The notes beneath the pieces are model-generated. The model searched no databases and was not told the origin of the DNA. It saw only the letters and a program-made list of their open reading frames with translations. DNA of 64,000 bases from Silene conica (lineage: Eukaryota > Streptophyta > Magnoliopsida > Caryophyllales > Caryophyllaceae). The translations under genes and the position numbers were made by a program. Shown one piece after another: positions 1 to 12,700 of this stretch. Each line of letters starts with the position of its first letter. Position 1 is the first letter of the stretch. The stretch is taken from NCBI GenBank assembly GCA_029255685.2, contig CM055315.2, positions 71,329,681 through 71,393,680 on the forward strand. The letters are read 5' to 3'.

Positions 1-1514
1 GCCACGGTGGTATAGGGTGTTTCGTTAAGGGTCAGTGAGTATTCCGGGTTACAGAGTGTCGAAGGGGTTTGTTTGGGTTGGTATCACCGCCGACTAGGGG
101 GAGGTCTATGCGGTGGTACCAAGGTGGTTGTGGGCGCCTGTTGTCGGTGGTGTTGTCGGTGGTGAGTGTCGCCAGAGTCAGTCGTGTCAGTGGCGGGTAC
201 AGGTGTTTTCGTGGGGTACTGTTGAAGGGTTGCTGATCAGAGGGTTGTGAACCAGGCCTGGTAACGGCTCTGGTTCACCTCACCGGAAGTAGTCGACGTA
301 GGTGGTGGTGGTCAGTGGTGTAGGGGACAGTGTGGGGTTGTGTCTGGTGGTTGACGGTGGGGTCAGGGCTGGTCACGCGGCTGGGACGAGGGGTGTGAAA
401 GCCGCGGGTTGGGTGTATAGGGCTGTCGGGTTATTTTTTATTCTATTTCATTTTATTTACTTTCTTTTATTTTTAATTTATTATATTCTATAAATATTTT
501 ATTAATTATGGTTATTAAAGGAAATGATATTGTTGTTATGAGTATATTAATATTTATTATAGGAAGGTTTTGATATGGTTATTAATGAGTATTTTAAATA
601 ATTTGAATTTCAAAACCAAAGTATCTATTTTTGGAAAGTTACCCGTTTTAGAAGTTACTATTTTTGGAAGGTGTCTTTTTAGGAAAGTTCTATTTATAGT
701 AGTCGTATTTTGTATCACGTGTTTTAGGAAGTTCTATAAATAGAATGTGTGTTATATTACAAGATTTAGGGAACTTTATTAATTATATAATTTACGTTTA
801 GGTGGTGGTTTCCGCGTGGAACACTTTTAGTGGTCGTTGCTCACTTGCCATTATCTTCTGCAGCTTTGAGGTAGGGGAATATCTGTGTTGTAATTGTGAT
901 CTGACATGAGAACACCCGTTATTTGGTGGCTATTTATATATATATATATATATATTTCTGATATAACGTGATTGAATGATTACTGATAATTGTGGAGGAC
1001 GGGTCTTGTGAAATGGGTCTTGTGATATGGGTCTTGTGATCAGGGACTTGTGATATGGCCATGGGAGGTGTGGTGTGTGGAGATGTGATGTGTGGAGATG
1101 AGGTGGTTGTGGAGGAGATGGAGGAAGTATCGATTGTGTTATTTCATGTTGTGATTATATTACCTACTCAACCTCGTGTTGACCCTTTTATTTGTTTGAT
1201 TGTTTCTGCGTTGATCCAATTTATTGGGGAGCAGAATGACAGGTTTAGACATGTGGATGCTGGAAGGGTGGAGAGGATATGGTCCAGACCAGTCTAGTTA
1301 TAGCTCAGTCATATAGTTTCCGACATGTTGAACTTTTAGTTTTGATTTCATAAACAGTTGTAATCTTTCCGAGACATATGTTTAACTTTAATTTACTTAA
1401 TAAAGTATTGTGTTTCTTCCTTTGTTAACAACTACCTCGGGTAACCGAGATGGTAACATCCTTGATTATTTGGGGAGCCCTAGTTCAGGCCTCTGAATAA
1501 ATGGGGGTGTTACA
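1..1514 (+). repeat. LTR A of Tekay-like array (5' truncated by window)
   Basis: This is the last 1514 bases of a roughly 2.3-kb LTR; position 1 aligns with 7624 in LTR B. By eye it is identical to LTR B except for the length of a (TA)n tract near 936-953, which is 8 bp shorter here. It ends TTACA at 1514, directly before the primer-binding site. Short ORFs such as 302-493 and 1055-1297 are shadows in LTR sequence and have no recognisable protein similarity. Confidence 0.92.
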
Positions 1515-1517
1515 AAG

Positions 1518-1529
1518 TGGTATCAGAGC
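1518..1529 (+). other. Primer-binding site, initiator-Met tRNA type (copy A)
   Basis: The 12 bases TGGTATCAGAGC lie 3 bases after the LTR end. They match the classic plant retrotransposon site complementary to the 3' end of initiator methionine tRNA, and mark the start of minus-strand DNA synthesis. Confidence 0.93.
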
Positions 1530-2069
1530 GAACGATCCTCAGGCCTAACCTAATGAACCCAATGAATGTAGGAAGAGTCTAAATAAAATGAACCCCGGGA
1601 TAGAACTGTTAGGAGCACGCTAAAGGGGAAGTATGAGTCTGGGGCCCCCTCACACCGAACCATAGGCCCTCTCAGTTTTACCCGGATACCTTGAGTGAAT
1701 ACGAGCGAAAAGGGTAGAATGGGAAGTGATGGGAAGTTGTGGTCAAGCATGATAAGGGTTATACTAACCTTTCTGTTATGTGGGTGGCATGGATGAGAAA
1801 GGAAGTGTATGTATATAAGAAGTATGTGGTTGTTTACATAGAGTATATAATAATGTGGATACATGTGATAATCAGTGTTATCATAATAGTTATGCATGCC
1901 TAATGATATGCGGTTATGTGATCCCTAAACCTTCATGATAGATACTGTGCTAGAAAGAGTTATCAATACTGTAAGACAAGAGAATAATGGTACCACCTTG
2001 ATATCGATGTAAGTTTAAGTGAGTACCCTTACTTTAATCAGGGCTCATTGTTTTCTTGTCTATTATAGA
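1530..2069 (+). other. Leader between primer site and gag (copy A)
   Basis: Untranslated leader of the retrotransposon, repeated at 9161-9700. I see no credible coding capacity; the minus-strand ORF at 1550-1897 is antisense to the leader and unlike any protein I know. Confidence 0.7.
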
Positions 2070-5000
2070 ATGCCTCCGAGAAGGAATAACGCAGCTAACA
2101 TCACGCAAGAAGAACTAGATCGGATATTAGCAGAGAATGAGGCTCTTCGGGCCAAACGCTTGGATTCTGCCAAGATGAGTACCATCATCGCAAGGCACAA
2201 CCCTACCCAGTTCACTGGGGAAGGGGAACCTCACCTTCTTGGTGAATGGTGTCGGGAGTTCAGCAACCTGTTCGAGCTGATAGACTGTCCAGAAGAACTG
2301 AGAGTGGATCAAGTTGCCCACTACTTGAGGGGTATGGTTGGCGATTGGTGGACTTGAAACAAGGGAGAGATTCGAGAAGCTGCTGTCGGGGATGGAATCA
2401 ATCATGTGGAGTGGGTCGTATTCAAGAGAATCTTGTTCGAAGTTTTCCTACCTGAATTTCAAAAGAGCAAACTGAGAGAAGAATTTGAGCTATTCAGAAT
2501 GACTAATGAGATGACGGTGGAGGTGTACTACAGGAAATTTCTTCAGCTGTTGGGCCATGTGGGAGAGATGGGGATGGATGAGCCAATGCTTGCCATGAAG
2601 TTTGAGAGGGGGCTCACCATTGCTGTCAAGAAGAGGCTCATTGCTGCACCACCCACCACAGTCCGTGACATCTATTTGCGGGCTAGGGCAGCTGAGAGAC
2701 TGGCTGATATGATCAAGGAGGAAAAGAAGACGGGGAGTGATAAGAGGAAGGTTGAGACCTTGAGTGACAATTCAGGGTCGAAAAAGCAAAATTCTAACAA
2801 GTACAACAGATATTTTAACAACAGTGCTTCGGCTGGTACTCGAAACGAGTGGAGGAAACTATAGGAGTGGGAATTCGGGGACCAGTTCTGTGGGGATTGT
2901 GTGTTATGGGTGTGGCAAGACGGGACATAAGCAGGCTGTATGTCGATCTTCGGGCGGATACCAATCTGGGGGTTACCGTACCCCAACTCCGGGGTACAGT
3001 GGGTCCCGCGTGAACACCTCGGGGAGTGGAGGTTACCGTACCCCTATGTCAAGCTATGGAGGGAATTCGAGATCTGGTACTAACAACAAGTACCAGAAGA
3101 GTTACAACAATTATCAAAGTCGTTCCCAACATAATCAGTACAACGGGAGTGGCAGTAACCAGAAGACCGCAGCTGAAGGCAATCAACAGACAGGAGTAGC
3201 CTCTACTACCCAGAGTGGAGTGAAGACAAGTGGCAAGCTCTTTGCCAAGGAGAAACAGGCTGCCCAGGATGACGCCCATGTCGTGACTGGTACATTTCTT
3301 GTGAATCTTAAATCTACCTTGGTACTTTTTGATTCTGGCGTAACCCATTCTTTTGTGTCTAGAGATCATGCTAGGGAGTTAGGGCTTGTTATCTATGATT
3401 GGGTTGAGGATTCTGTAACAATACCATCCGGGGAATCGGTGTCATGTAATAGAGTCTTTAGGAGTGTACCCATCAAGATTGGGGAAGTGGTTTTCCATTG
3501 CGACCTTATCGAGTTCCCATTGGGAGGTTTTGATGTAATCCTGGGAATGGATTGGCTGGGGAAATACCGAGCTTTTATTGATTGTTACCAAAAGAAAATT
3601 TCTCTGAAAGGACCTAAAGGGGTGAGAGTGACCTATAGGGGATTCGTGGTTAAACCTAAAGTCAAGTTCATATCAGTTAATACCCTAAAGTCGAGCCTGC
3701 GGAAGGAGGGAAGTTTAATCTTGTGCCAGATGTGGAATTGTGAGGCGGAGACTCCAGGTGTTAGTGAGATACCTGTGGTGAGGGAGTTTGAGAGTGTGTT
3801 CCGGGACGATGTGTCAGGATTACCACCCAGGAGGGAGGTCGACTTCTCTATCGATCTCAAGCCGGGTGCAGGACCGATATCAAAATCACCTTACCATATG
3901 GGACCAAAGGAAATGGAGGAATTGAAAAAGCAACTGGATGAATTGGCCGAGAAGGGATTCATCCGGCCTAGTGTGTCACCTTGGGGAGCACCCGTACTTT
4001 TTTTAAAGAAGAAGGACGGGAGTCTGAGACTCTGCGTTGACTACCGAGAGTTGAACAATGTGACTGTCAAGAACCGTTACCCTTTGCCAAGAATTGATGA
4101 TCTATTCGATCAGTTGAGTGGAGCCGGGGTCTTTTCAAAAATTGACCTGAGATCGGGTTATCACCAACTGAGGATTAAAGATGAAGATATTCCCAAGACC
4201 GCTTTCTGGACAAGGTATGGCCACTATGAATTTGTGGTTATGCCGTTCGGGCTGACTAATGCACCAGCAGTGTTCATGGATTTGATGAACCGGGTATTCA
4301 GTCAGTACCTGGATAAGTTCGTGGTTGTGTTTATCGACGACATTTTGGTGTATTCCAAGAACAAGAAAGAGCATGAGGAACATCTGAGGACCGTGTTGAA
4401 AACTCTCGAGGTGAATGGGTTATATGCTAAGTTGAGTAAATGCGAATTCTGGTTGGAGAAAGTTGTTTTCTTGGGTCATGTAATTTCCAAGGAGGGGGTG
4501 TCTGTGGACCCCAGCAAGATCGAGGCTGTGACAAGATGGCAAAGTCCAAAGAATGTGGGAGAGATCCGAAGTTTCTTGGGGTTAGCTGGGTACTACAGGA
4601 GATTTGTCAAAGATTTCTCGAAGATAGCTAAGCCGCTGACGTCGTTAATGAGAAAGGAGAATCGTTTCATATGGGATGAGAGTTGTGAGAAGGCGTTCTT
4701 AACTCTTAAGGAACGTCTGACGACAGCTCTTATCCTTGCCTTGCCAGATGGGAATGATAACCTTGAAGTTTATACGGATGCTTCGAAGCATGGGTTAGGG
4801 TGTGTACTAATGCAGAATGGGAGAGTGATAGCCTATGCTTCCCGACAGCTGAAGACTTATGAAGAGAATTATCCTACTCATGACTTGGAGTTAGGGGCGG
4901 TGGTCTTTGCACTGAAACTGTGGCGCCATTACCTGTATGGGGCCACATTTAAGGTGTTTTCCGACCACAAAAGCTTGAAGTACTTCTACACCCTGCGGGA

Positions 5001-6666
5001 ATTAAATATGAGGCAAAGGAGGTGGATAGAGCTGATTGGCGACTACGATATGCATATTGTCTATCATGAGGGCAAGGCTAACGTGGTTGCTGACGCCTTG
5101 AGTAGGAAATATGTTCATGCCTTGATTAGTGCCAGATCAAGGGTAAGACTGCTCAGTGAGTTGGGAGAAATGGGAATTTACATGATTAGAAAAGGGGATA
5201 CTCTTAGCGATCTGACAGTGGAACCAGAATTGTATGGTGAAATCAGGGAATTACAGAAAGGAGACTTGGGGATTCAGAAGTGGCGAGGAATGATCGAAGG
5301 AAGTGATAGAGGGACCGAATCCAAATTCAGTGTCCATGAAGATGATAGCCTGAGATTCAGTGGGAGATGGTGTATTCCGGATAATGAGGAGTTGAAAAAG
5401 AAAATCTGAACTGAAGCTCATGCTACGCCATACTCCGTTCACCCTGGGGGTGACAAGTTGTACAAGGACCTCAAGAAGACTTTTTGGTGGCCCAATATGA
5501 AGAAGGAGGTTGCCGAGTTTGTATCGCGGTGCCTGACGTGTCAAAGGGTAAAGGGAGAGCATAAGAGACCTCAGGGAAAGGTTCAGTCACTGGAGGTACC
5601 TGAATGGAAGTGGGAAAATATTTCTGTGGATTTCATCGTGGGGTTGCCTCGAACTCAGAGGGGCAACAACATGATCTGGGTAATCGTGGATAGATTGACC
5701 AAGTCCGCTCACTTTATTCCAATGAAAGATACCTGGAGTAAGGCTGAGTTGGCAAAGTCGTATATGCAAAATGTGATCAAGTTGCATGGCGTTCCCAAGG
5801 ATATTGTTTCCGATCGTGACTCGAGGTTTATTTCTAGATTTTGGCAAGAACTGCAGACCGCGTTGGGCACACAATTAAAGATGAGTACCGCTTTTCATCC
5901 TGCTACAGATGGTCAGACGGAAAGGACCATCCAGACTTTGGAAGATATGTTGAGAGCTTGTGTACTGGAGTTCGGGGGATCATGGGAAGAACGGTTGGGA
6001 CTGATAGAGTTCTCGTATAATAATGGCTACCATGCTAGCATTGGCATGGCTCCGTTTGAGGCGTTGTACGGGAGGAAGTGCCGAAGTCCTGTGTGCTGGG
6101 ATGATCGAGCTGACGCTGTGGTTTTGGGTCCGGAAATGATTCAGGAAATGGTTGAGCAAGTCCAGGTAATCCGACAGAAAATGAGGGCTGCCCAGGACAG
6201 ACAGAAGAGTTATGCAGATCTCAAGAGGAGTGACATTTCTTTTGAGGTAGGCGAGAAGGTACTACTAAAGGTATCTCCCATGAAGGGTGTAATGAGGTTC
6301 GGAAAGCGAGGTAAACTGAGTCAAAAGTTTATTGGACCGTTTGAGATTTTGGACAGGGTTGGGGAGGTGGCATATCGATTAGCTTTACCACCAGCTCTCT
6401 CCAGGGTCCATAATGTGTTCCATGTATCTCAGTTAAGGAAGTATTTGAGTGATCCCTCACATGTGTTGAGCCATGAGGTGATTGAGGTCGATGAACAACT
6501 TACTTATGTTGAGCTTCCAAAGGAGATTTTGGATAGGAAGATTCGAAAGACGCGAAATGGAGAGACAGTGTTGGTCAAAGTCTTATGGACCAATCACAAC
6601 ATGGAGGAGACTACTTGGGAGCCTGAGGCGTCCATGAAGGAGCGTTATCCGCAGCTTTTCGTTTAA
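2070..6666 (+). pseudogene. Chromovirus gag-pol polyprotein, disabled (copy A)
   Basis: Retroelement polyprotein starting at the ATG at 2070 (MPPRRNN). In order: Gag capsid region (about 2150-2700); a CX2CX4HX4C zinc knuckle at 2902-2943; aspartic protease with DSG at 3331-3339; reverse transcriptase with IDD at 4333-4341; RNase H (about 4750-5110, TDAS and SDHKS boxes); integrase with an HHCC finger near 5418-5550 and catalytic D, D, E at 5629, 5812 and 5920, the last two with the canonical 35-residue spacing; and a C-terminal chromodomain near 6505-6660. Three breaks are visible: an in-frame TGA at 2355-2357 in gag, a frameshift near 2820-2862 between capsid and zinc knuckle, and an in-frame TGA at 5407-5409 between RNase H and integrase. 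This copy should not make a full polyprotein; any movement would need proteins supplied by another element. Confidence 0.93.
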
Positions 6667-6823
6667 GGTAAGTTACGAGGACGTAACTCTTTTTTTTAGT
6701 GGGGTAGAATGTAACACTTCATATTTTTAACATGTTTTAACATGATTAGGGTGTGTCGTGCGTATGTGTTGACGTTATGAGAGGGTGAACTTCGGCACGA
6801 AGTTCTTTTTAAGGGGGGAAGAC
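6667..6823 (+). other. 3' untranslated segment with hairpin and polypurine tract (copy A)
   Basis: Between the gag-pol stop and LTR B lies a perfect 8-bp hairpin, GAACTTCG at 6787-6794 and CGAAGTTC at 6798-6805 around a 3-base loop. It is followed by the polypurine tract at 6811-6822 (AAGGGGGGAAGA), which primes plus-strand synthesis next to the LTR start at 6824. Confidence 0.85.
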
Positions 6824-8552
6824 TGTAATAACCCGATTTATTATTATGAAAATATAGTATTCGTGGGTAATAGCGACAAGTTACTTAGTGGTTGATCGTT
6901 TTATAACCTTGTGTATACTCACTTTTGATGAGCGTTTTGGTCTCTAGTGGGGTTCGAATTAGGAACCAAGGCATCTAGTGTTAATTATTGTTTTGTGGTG
7001 ATAGAGGGATTCGAACCCAGGGTCCATAGCAGCACGTCCAAGGGCCTCGATTGGCGTGCTAAGTAGCAGCCCATGGACGGAATATAGAAACTCAGCACAA
7101 TTCTCCTTCCTGCCGCCTTACTTAAGGTGAGTTTTACCCTAAACCCTTAATCAAAAACTCAGATCTAAAACCACAAAAACTTAGCCGTCACGTCAGGGTA
7201 GAAGAGGGAGCCAGTCACAGTGGTTGTACACTAGCATAGGGTGGTTCGAAATTGTCAGAGATCTGGTATGTCCACCATAGCGTTGCTAATTCCTCTTTGT
7301 GTTCACAGTTTCATTCGCATGAGTCTTTTTGTACACACGACTAGCTTAGATTGTTTTTGCATAGTTTCATTCTGGGGCACGCATTTTATAGATATGAGTC
7401 TTTGTTGGGGTGTCGTTGGTGGTTAAAAGGCGTCCTGTATGGTGGTTAAGTCGGTGGCAGTGGGTCACTGTTTCGTTTGATCTCTTTTATATTAGTATGG
7501 TTGTTTCTTTATCAAACGTTTTAAGTTGAATTCGTATCTATTTTGTTATGGGTCGTGGGCTAGGATGTCAGGTGGTGGTTGGGTGGTTTAGATGGTGTTA
7601 ATCACGGTGGCTATGGGAGGTCTGCCACGGTGGTATAGGGTGTTTCGTTAAGGGTCAGTGAGTATTCCGGGTTACAGAGTGTCGAAGGGGTTTGTTTGGG
7701 TTGGTATCACCGCCGACTAGGGGGAGGTCTATGCGGTGGTACCAAGGTGGTTGTGGGCGCCTGTTGTCGGTGGTGTTGTCGGTGGTGAGTGTCGCCAGAG
7801 TCAGTCGTGTCAGTGGCGGGTACAGGTGTTTTCGTGGGGTACTGTTGAAGGGTTGCTGATCAGAGGGTTGTGAACCAGGCCTGGTAACGGCTCTGGTTCA
7901 CCTCACCGGAAGTAGTCGACGTAGGTGGTGGTGGTCAGTGGTGTAGGGGACAGTGTGGGGTTGTGTCTGGTGGTTGACGGTGGGGTCAGGGCTGGTCACG
8001 CGGCTGGGACGAGGGGTGTGAAAGCCGCGGGTTGGGTGTATAGGGCTGTCGGGTTATTTTTTATTCTATTTCATTTTATTTACTTTCTTTTATTTTTAAT
8101 TTATTATATTCTATAAATATTTTATTAATTATGGTTATTAAAGGAAATGATATTGTTGTTATGAGTATATTAATATTTATTATAGGAAGGTTTTGATATG
8201 GTTATTAATGAGTATTTTAAATAATTTGAATTTCAAAACCAAAGTATCTATTTTTGGAAAGTTACCCGTTTTAGAAGTTACTATTTTTGGAAGGTGTCTT
8301 TTTAGGAAAGTTCTATTTATAGTAGTCGTATTTTGTATCACGTGTTTTAGGAAGTTCTATAAATAGAATGTGTGTTATATTACAAGATTTAGGGAACTTT
8401 ATTAATTATATAATTTACGTTTAGGTGGTGGTTTCCGCGTGGAACACTTTTAGTGGTCGTTGCTCACTTGCCATTATCTTCTGCAGCTTTGAGGTAGGGG
8501 AATATCTGTGTTGTAATTGTGATCTGACATGAGAACACCCGTTATTTGGTGG

Positions 8553-8588
<36 letters not shown>

Positions 8589-9145
8589 CTGATATAACGT
8601 GATTGAATGATTACTGATAATTGTGGAGGACGGGTCTTGTGAAATGGGTCTTGTGATATGGGTCTTGTGATCAGGGACTTGTGATATGGCCATGGGAGGT
8701 GTGGTGTGTGGAGATGTGATGTGTGGAGATGAGGTGGTTGTGGAGGAGATGGAGGAAGTATCGATTGTGTTATTTCATGTTGTGATTATATTACCTACTC
8801 AACCTCGTGTTGACCCTTTTATTTGTTTGATTGTTTCTGCGTTGATCCAATTTATTGGGGAGCAGAATGACAGGTTTAGACATGTGGATGCTGGAAGGGT
8901 GGAGAGGATATGGTCCAGACCAGTCTAGTTATAGCTCAGTCATATAGTTTCCGACATGTTGAACTTTTAGTTTTGATTTCATAAACAGTTGTAATCTTTC
9001 CGAGACATATGTTTAACTTTAATTTACTTAATAAAGTATTGTGTTTCTTCCTTTGTTAACAACTACCTCGGGTAACCGAGATGGTAACATCCTTGATTAT
9101 TTGGGGAGCCCTAGTTCAGGCCTCTGAATAAATGGGGGTGTTACA
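6824..9145 (+). repeat. LTR B (shared middle LTR), 2322 bp
   Basis: Complete LTR with TGTAA...TTACA ends. It serves as the 3' LTR of copy A and the 5' LTR of copy B. Its first ~780 bases match LTR C with no difference seen, while the rest matches LTR A and differs from LTR C at about nine sites. A (TA)n tract lies at about 8556-8587. Inverted repeats at 7703-7743 and 7870-7901 can form stem-loops. A motif resembling an RNA polymerase III B box lies near 7008-7020, read on the minus strand. Confidence 0.93.
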
Positions 9146-9148
9146 AAG

Positions 9149-9160
9149 TGGTATCAGAGC
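9149..9160 (+). other. Primer-binding site, initiator-Met tRNA type (copy B)
   Basis: Same 12-base site as in copy A, exactly 7631 bases downstream and 3 bases after the end of LTR B. Confidence 0.93.
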
Positions 9161-9700
9161 GAACGATCCTCAGGCCTAACCTAATGAACCCAATGAATGT
9201 AGGAAGAGTCTAAATAAAATGAACCCCGGGATAGAACTGTTAGGAGCACGCTAAAGGGGAAGTATGAGTCTGGGGCCCCCTCACACCGAACCATAGGCCC
9301 TCTCAGTTTTACCCGGATACCTTGAGTGAATACGAGCGAAAAGGGTAGAATGGGAAGTGATGGGAAGTTGTGGTCAAGCATGATAAGGGTTATACTAACC
9401 TTTCTGTTATGTGGGTGGCATGGATGAGAAAGGAAGTGTATGTATATAAGAAGTATGTGGTTGTTTACATAGAGTATATAATAATGTGGATACATGTGAT
9501 AATCAGTGTTATCATAATAGTTATGCATGCCTAATGATATGCGGTTATGTGATCCCTAAACCTTCATGATAGATACTGTGCTAGAAAGAGTTATCAATAC
9601 TGTAAGACAAGAGAATAATGGTACCACCTTGATATCGATGTAAGTTTAAGTGAGTACCCTTACTTTAATCAGGGCTCATTGTTTTCTTGTCTATTATAGA

Positions 9701-12700
9701 ATGCCTCCGAGAAGGAATAACGCAGCTAACATCACGCAAGAAGAACTAGATCGGATATTAGCAGAGAATGAGGCTCTTCGGGCCAAACGCTTGGATTCTG
9801 CCAAGATGAGTACCATCATCGCAAGGCACAACCCTACCCAGTTCACTGGGGAAGGGGAACCTCACCTTCTTGGTGAATGGTGTCGGGAGTTCAGCAACCT
9901 GTTCGAGCTGATAGACTGTCCAGAAGAACTGAGAGTGGATCAAGTTGCCCACTACTTGAGGGGTATGGTTGGCGATTGGTGGACTTGAAACAAGGGAGAG
10001 ATTCGAGAAGCTGCTGTCGGGGATGGAATCAATCATGTGGAGTGGGTCGTATTCAAGAGAATCTTGTTCGAAGTTTTCCTACCTGAATTTCAAAAGAGCA
10101 AACTGAGAGAAGAATTTGAGCTATTCAGAATGACTAATGAGATGACGGTGGAGGTGTACTACAGGAAATTTCTTCAGCTGTTGGGCCATGTGGGAGAGAT
10201 GGGGATGGATGAGCCAATGCTTGCCATGAAGTTTGAGAGGGGGCTCACCATTGCTGTCAAGAAGAGGCTCATTGCTGCACCACCCACCACAGTCCGTGAC
10301 ATCTATTTGCGGGCTAGGGCAGCTGAGAGACTGGCTGATATGATCAAGGAGGAAAAGAAGACGGGGAGTGATAAGAGGAAGGTTGAGACCTTGAGTGACA
10401 ATTCAGGGTCGAAAAAGCAAAATTCTAACAAGTACAACAGATATTTTAACAACAGTGCTTCGGCTGGTACTCGAAACGAGTGGAGGAAACTATAGGAGTG
10501 GGAATTCGGGGACCAGTTCTGTGGGGATTGTGTGTTATGGGTGTGGCAAGACGGGACATAAGCAGGCTGTATGTCGATCTTCGGGCGGATACCAATCTGG
10601 GGGTTACCGTACCCCAACTCCGGGGTACAGTGGGTCCCGCGTGAACACCTCGGGGAGTGGAGGTTACCGTACCCCTATGTCAAGCTATGGAGGGAATTCG
10701 AGATCTGGTACTAACAACAAGTACCAGAAGAGTTACAACAATTATCAAAGTCGTTCCCAACATAATCAGTACAACGGGAGTGGCAGTAACCAGAAGACCG
10801 CAGCTGAAGGCAATCAACAGACAGGAGTAGCCTCTACTACCCAGAGTGGAGTGAAGACAAGTGGCAAGCTCTTTGCCAAGGAGAAACAGGCTGCCCAGGA
10901 TGACGCCCATGTCGTGACTGGTACATTTCTTGTGAATCTTAAATCTACCTTGGTACTTTTTGATTCTGGCGTAACCCATTCTTTTGTGTCTAGAGATCAT
11001 GCTAGGGAGTTAGGGCTTGTTATCTATGATTGGGTTGAGGATTCTGTAACAATACCATCCGGGGAATCGGTGTCATGTAATAGAGTCTTTAGGAGTGTAC
11101 CCATCAAGATTGGGGAAGTGGTTTTCCATTGCGACCTTATCGAGTTCCCATTGGGAGGTTTTGATGTAATCCTGGGAATGGATTGGCTGGGGAAATACCG
11201 AGCTTTTATTGATTGTTACCAAAAGAAAATTTCTCTGAAAGGACCTAAAGGGGTGAGAGTGACCTATAGGGGATTCGTGGTTAAACCTAAAGTCAAGTTC
11301 ATATCAGTTAATACCCTAAAGTCGAGCCTGCGGAAGGAGGGAAGTTTAATCTTGTGCCAGATGTGGAATTGTGAGGCGGAGACTCCAGGTGTTAGTGAGA
11401 TACCTGTGGTGAGGGAGTTTGAGAGTGTGTTCCGGGACGATGTGTCAGGATTACCACCCAGGAGGGAGGTCGACTTCTCTATCGATCTCAAGCCGGGTGC
11501 AGGACCGATATCAAAATCACCTTACCATATGGGACCAAAGGAAATGGAGGAATTGAAAAAGCAACTGGATGAATTGGCCGAGAAGGGATTCATCCGGCCT
11601 AGTGTGTCACCTTGGGGAGCACCCGTACTTTTTTTAAAGAAGAAGGACGGGAGTCTGAGACTCTGCGTTGACTACCGAGAGTTGAACAATGTGACTGTCA
11701 AGAACCGTTACCCTTTGCCAAGAATTGATGATCTATTCGATCAGTTGAGTGGAGCCGGGGTCTTTTCAAAAATTGACCTGAGATCGGGTTATCACCAACT
11801 GAGGATTAAAGATGAAGATATTCCCAAGACCGCTTTCTGGACAAGGTATGGCCACTATGAATTTGTGGTTATGCCGTTCGGGCTGACTAATGCACCAGCA
11901 GTGTTCATGGATTTGATGAACCGGGTATTCAGTCAGTACCTGGATAAGTTCGTGGTTGTGTTTATCGACGACATTTTGGTGTATTCCAAGAACAAGAAAG
12001 AGCATGAGGAACATCTGAGGACCGTGTTGAAAACTCTCGAGGTGAATGGGTTATATGCTAAGTTGAGTAAATGCGAATTCTGGTTGGAGAAAGTTGTTTT
12101 CTTGGGTCATGTAATTTCCAAGGAGGGGGTGTCTGTGGACCCCAGCAAGATCGAGGCTGTGACAAGATGGCAAAGTCCAAAGAATGTGGGAGAGATCCGA
12201 AGTTTCTTGGGGTTAGCTGGGTACTACAGGAGATTTGTCAAAGATTTCTCGAAGATAGCTAAGCCGCTGACGTCGTTAATGAGAAAGGAGAATCGTTTCA
12301 TATGGGATGAGAGTTGTGAGAAGGCGTTCTTAACTCTTAAGGAACGTCTGACGACAGCTCTTATCCTTGCCTTGCCAGATGGGAATGATAACCTTGAAGT
12401 TTATACGGATGCTTCGAAGCATGGGTTAGGGTGTGTACTAATGCAGAATGGGAGAGTGATAGCCTATGCTTCCCGACAGCTGAAGACTTATGAAGAGAAT
12501 TATCCTACTCATGACTTGGAGTTAGGGGCGGTGGTCTTTGCACTGAAACTGTGGCGCCATTACCTGTATGGGGCCACATTTAAGGTGTTTTCCGACCACA
12601 AAAGCTTGAAGTACTTCTACACCCTGCGGGAATTAAATATGAGGCAAAGGAGGTGGATAGAGCTGATTGGCGACTACGATATGCATATTGTCTATCATGA

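Noticed and set aside
302..1297. ORFs at 302-493 and 1055-1297, repeated in all LTR copies
   Set aside because: They lie in LTR sequence, have no ATG or domain of note, and are explained by the repeat.
2127..6000. Minus-strand ORFs antisense to gag-pol
   Set aside because: Shadows of the sense coding frame; no conserved domains.
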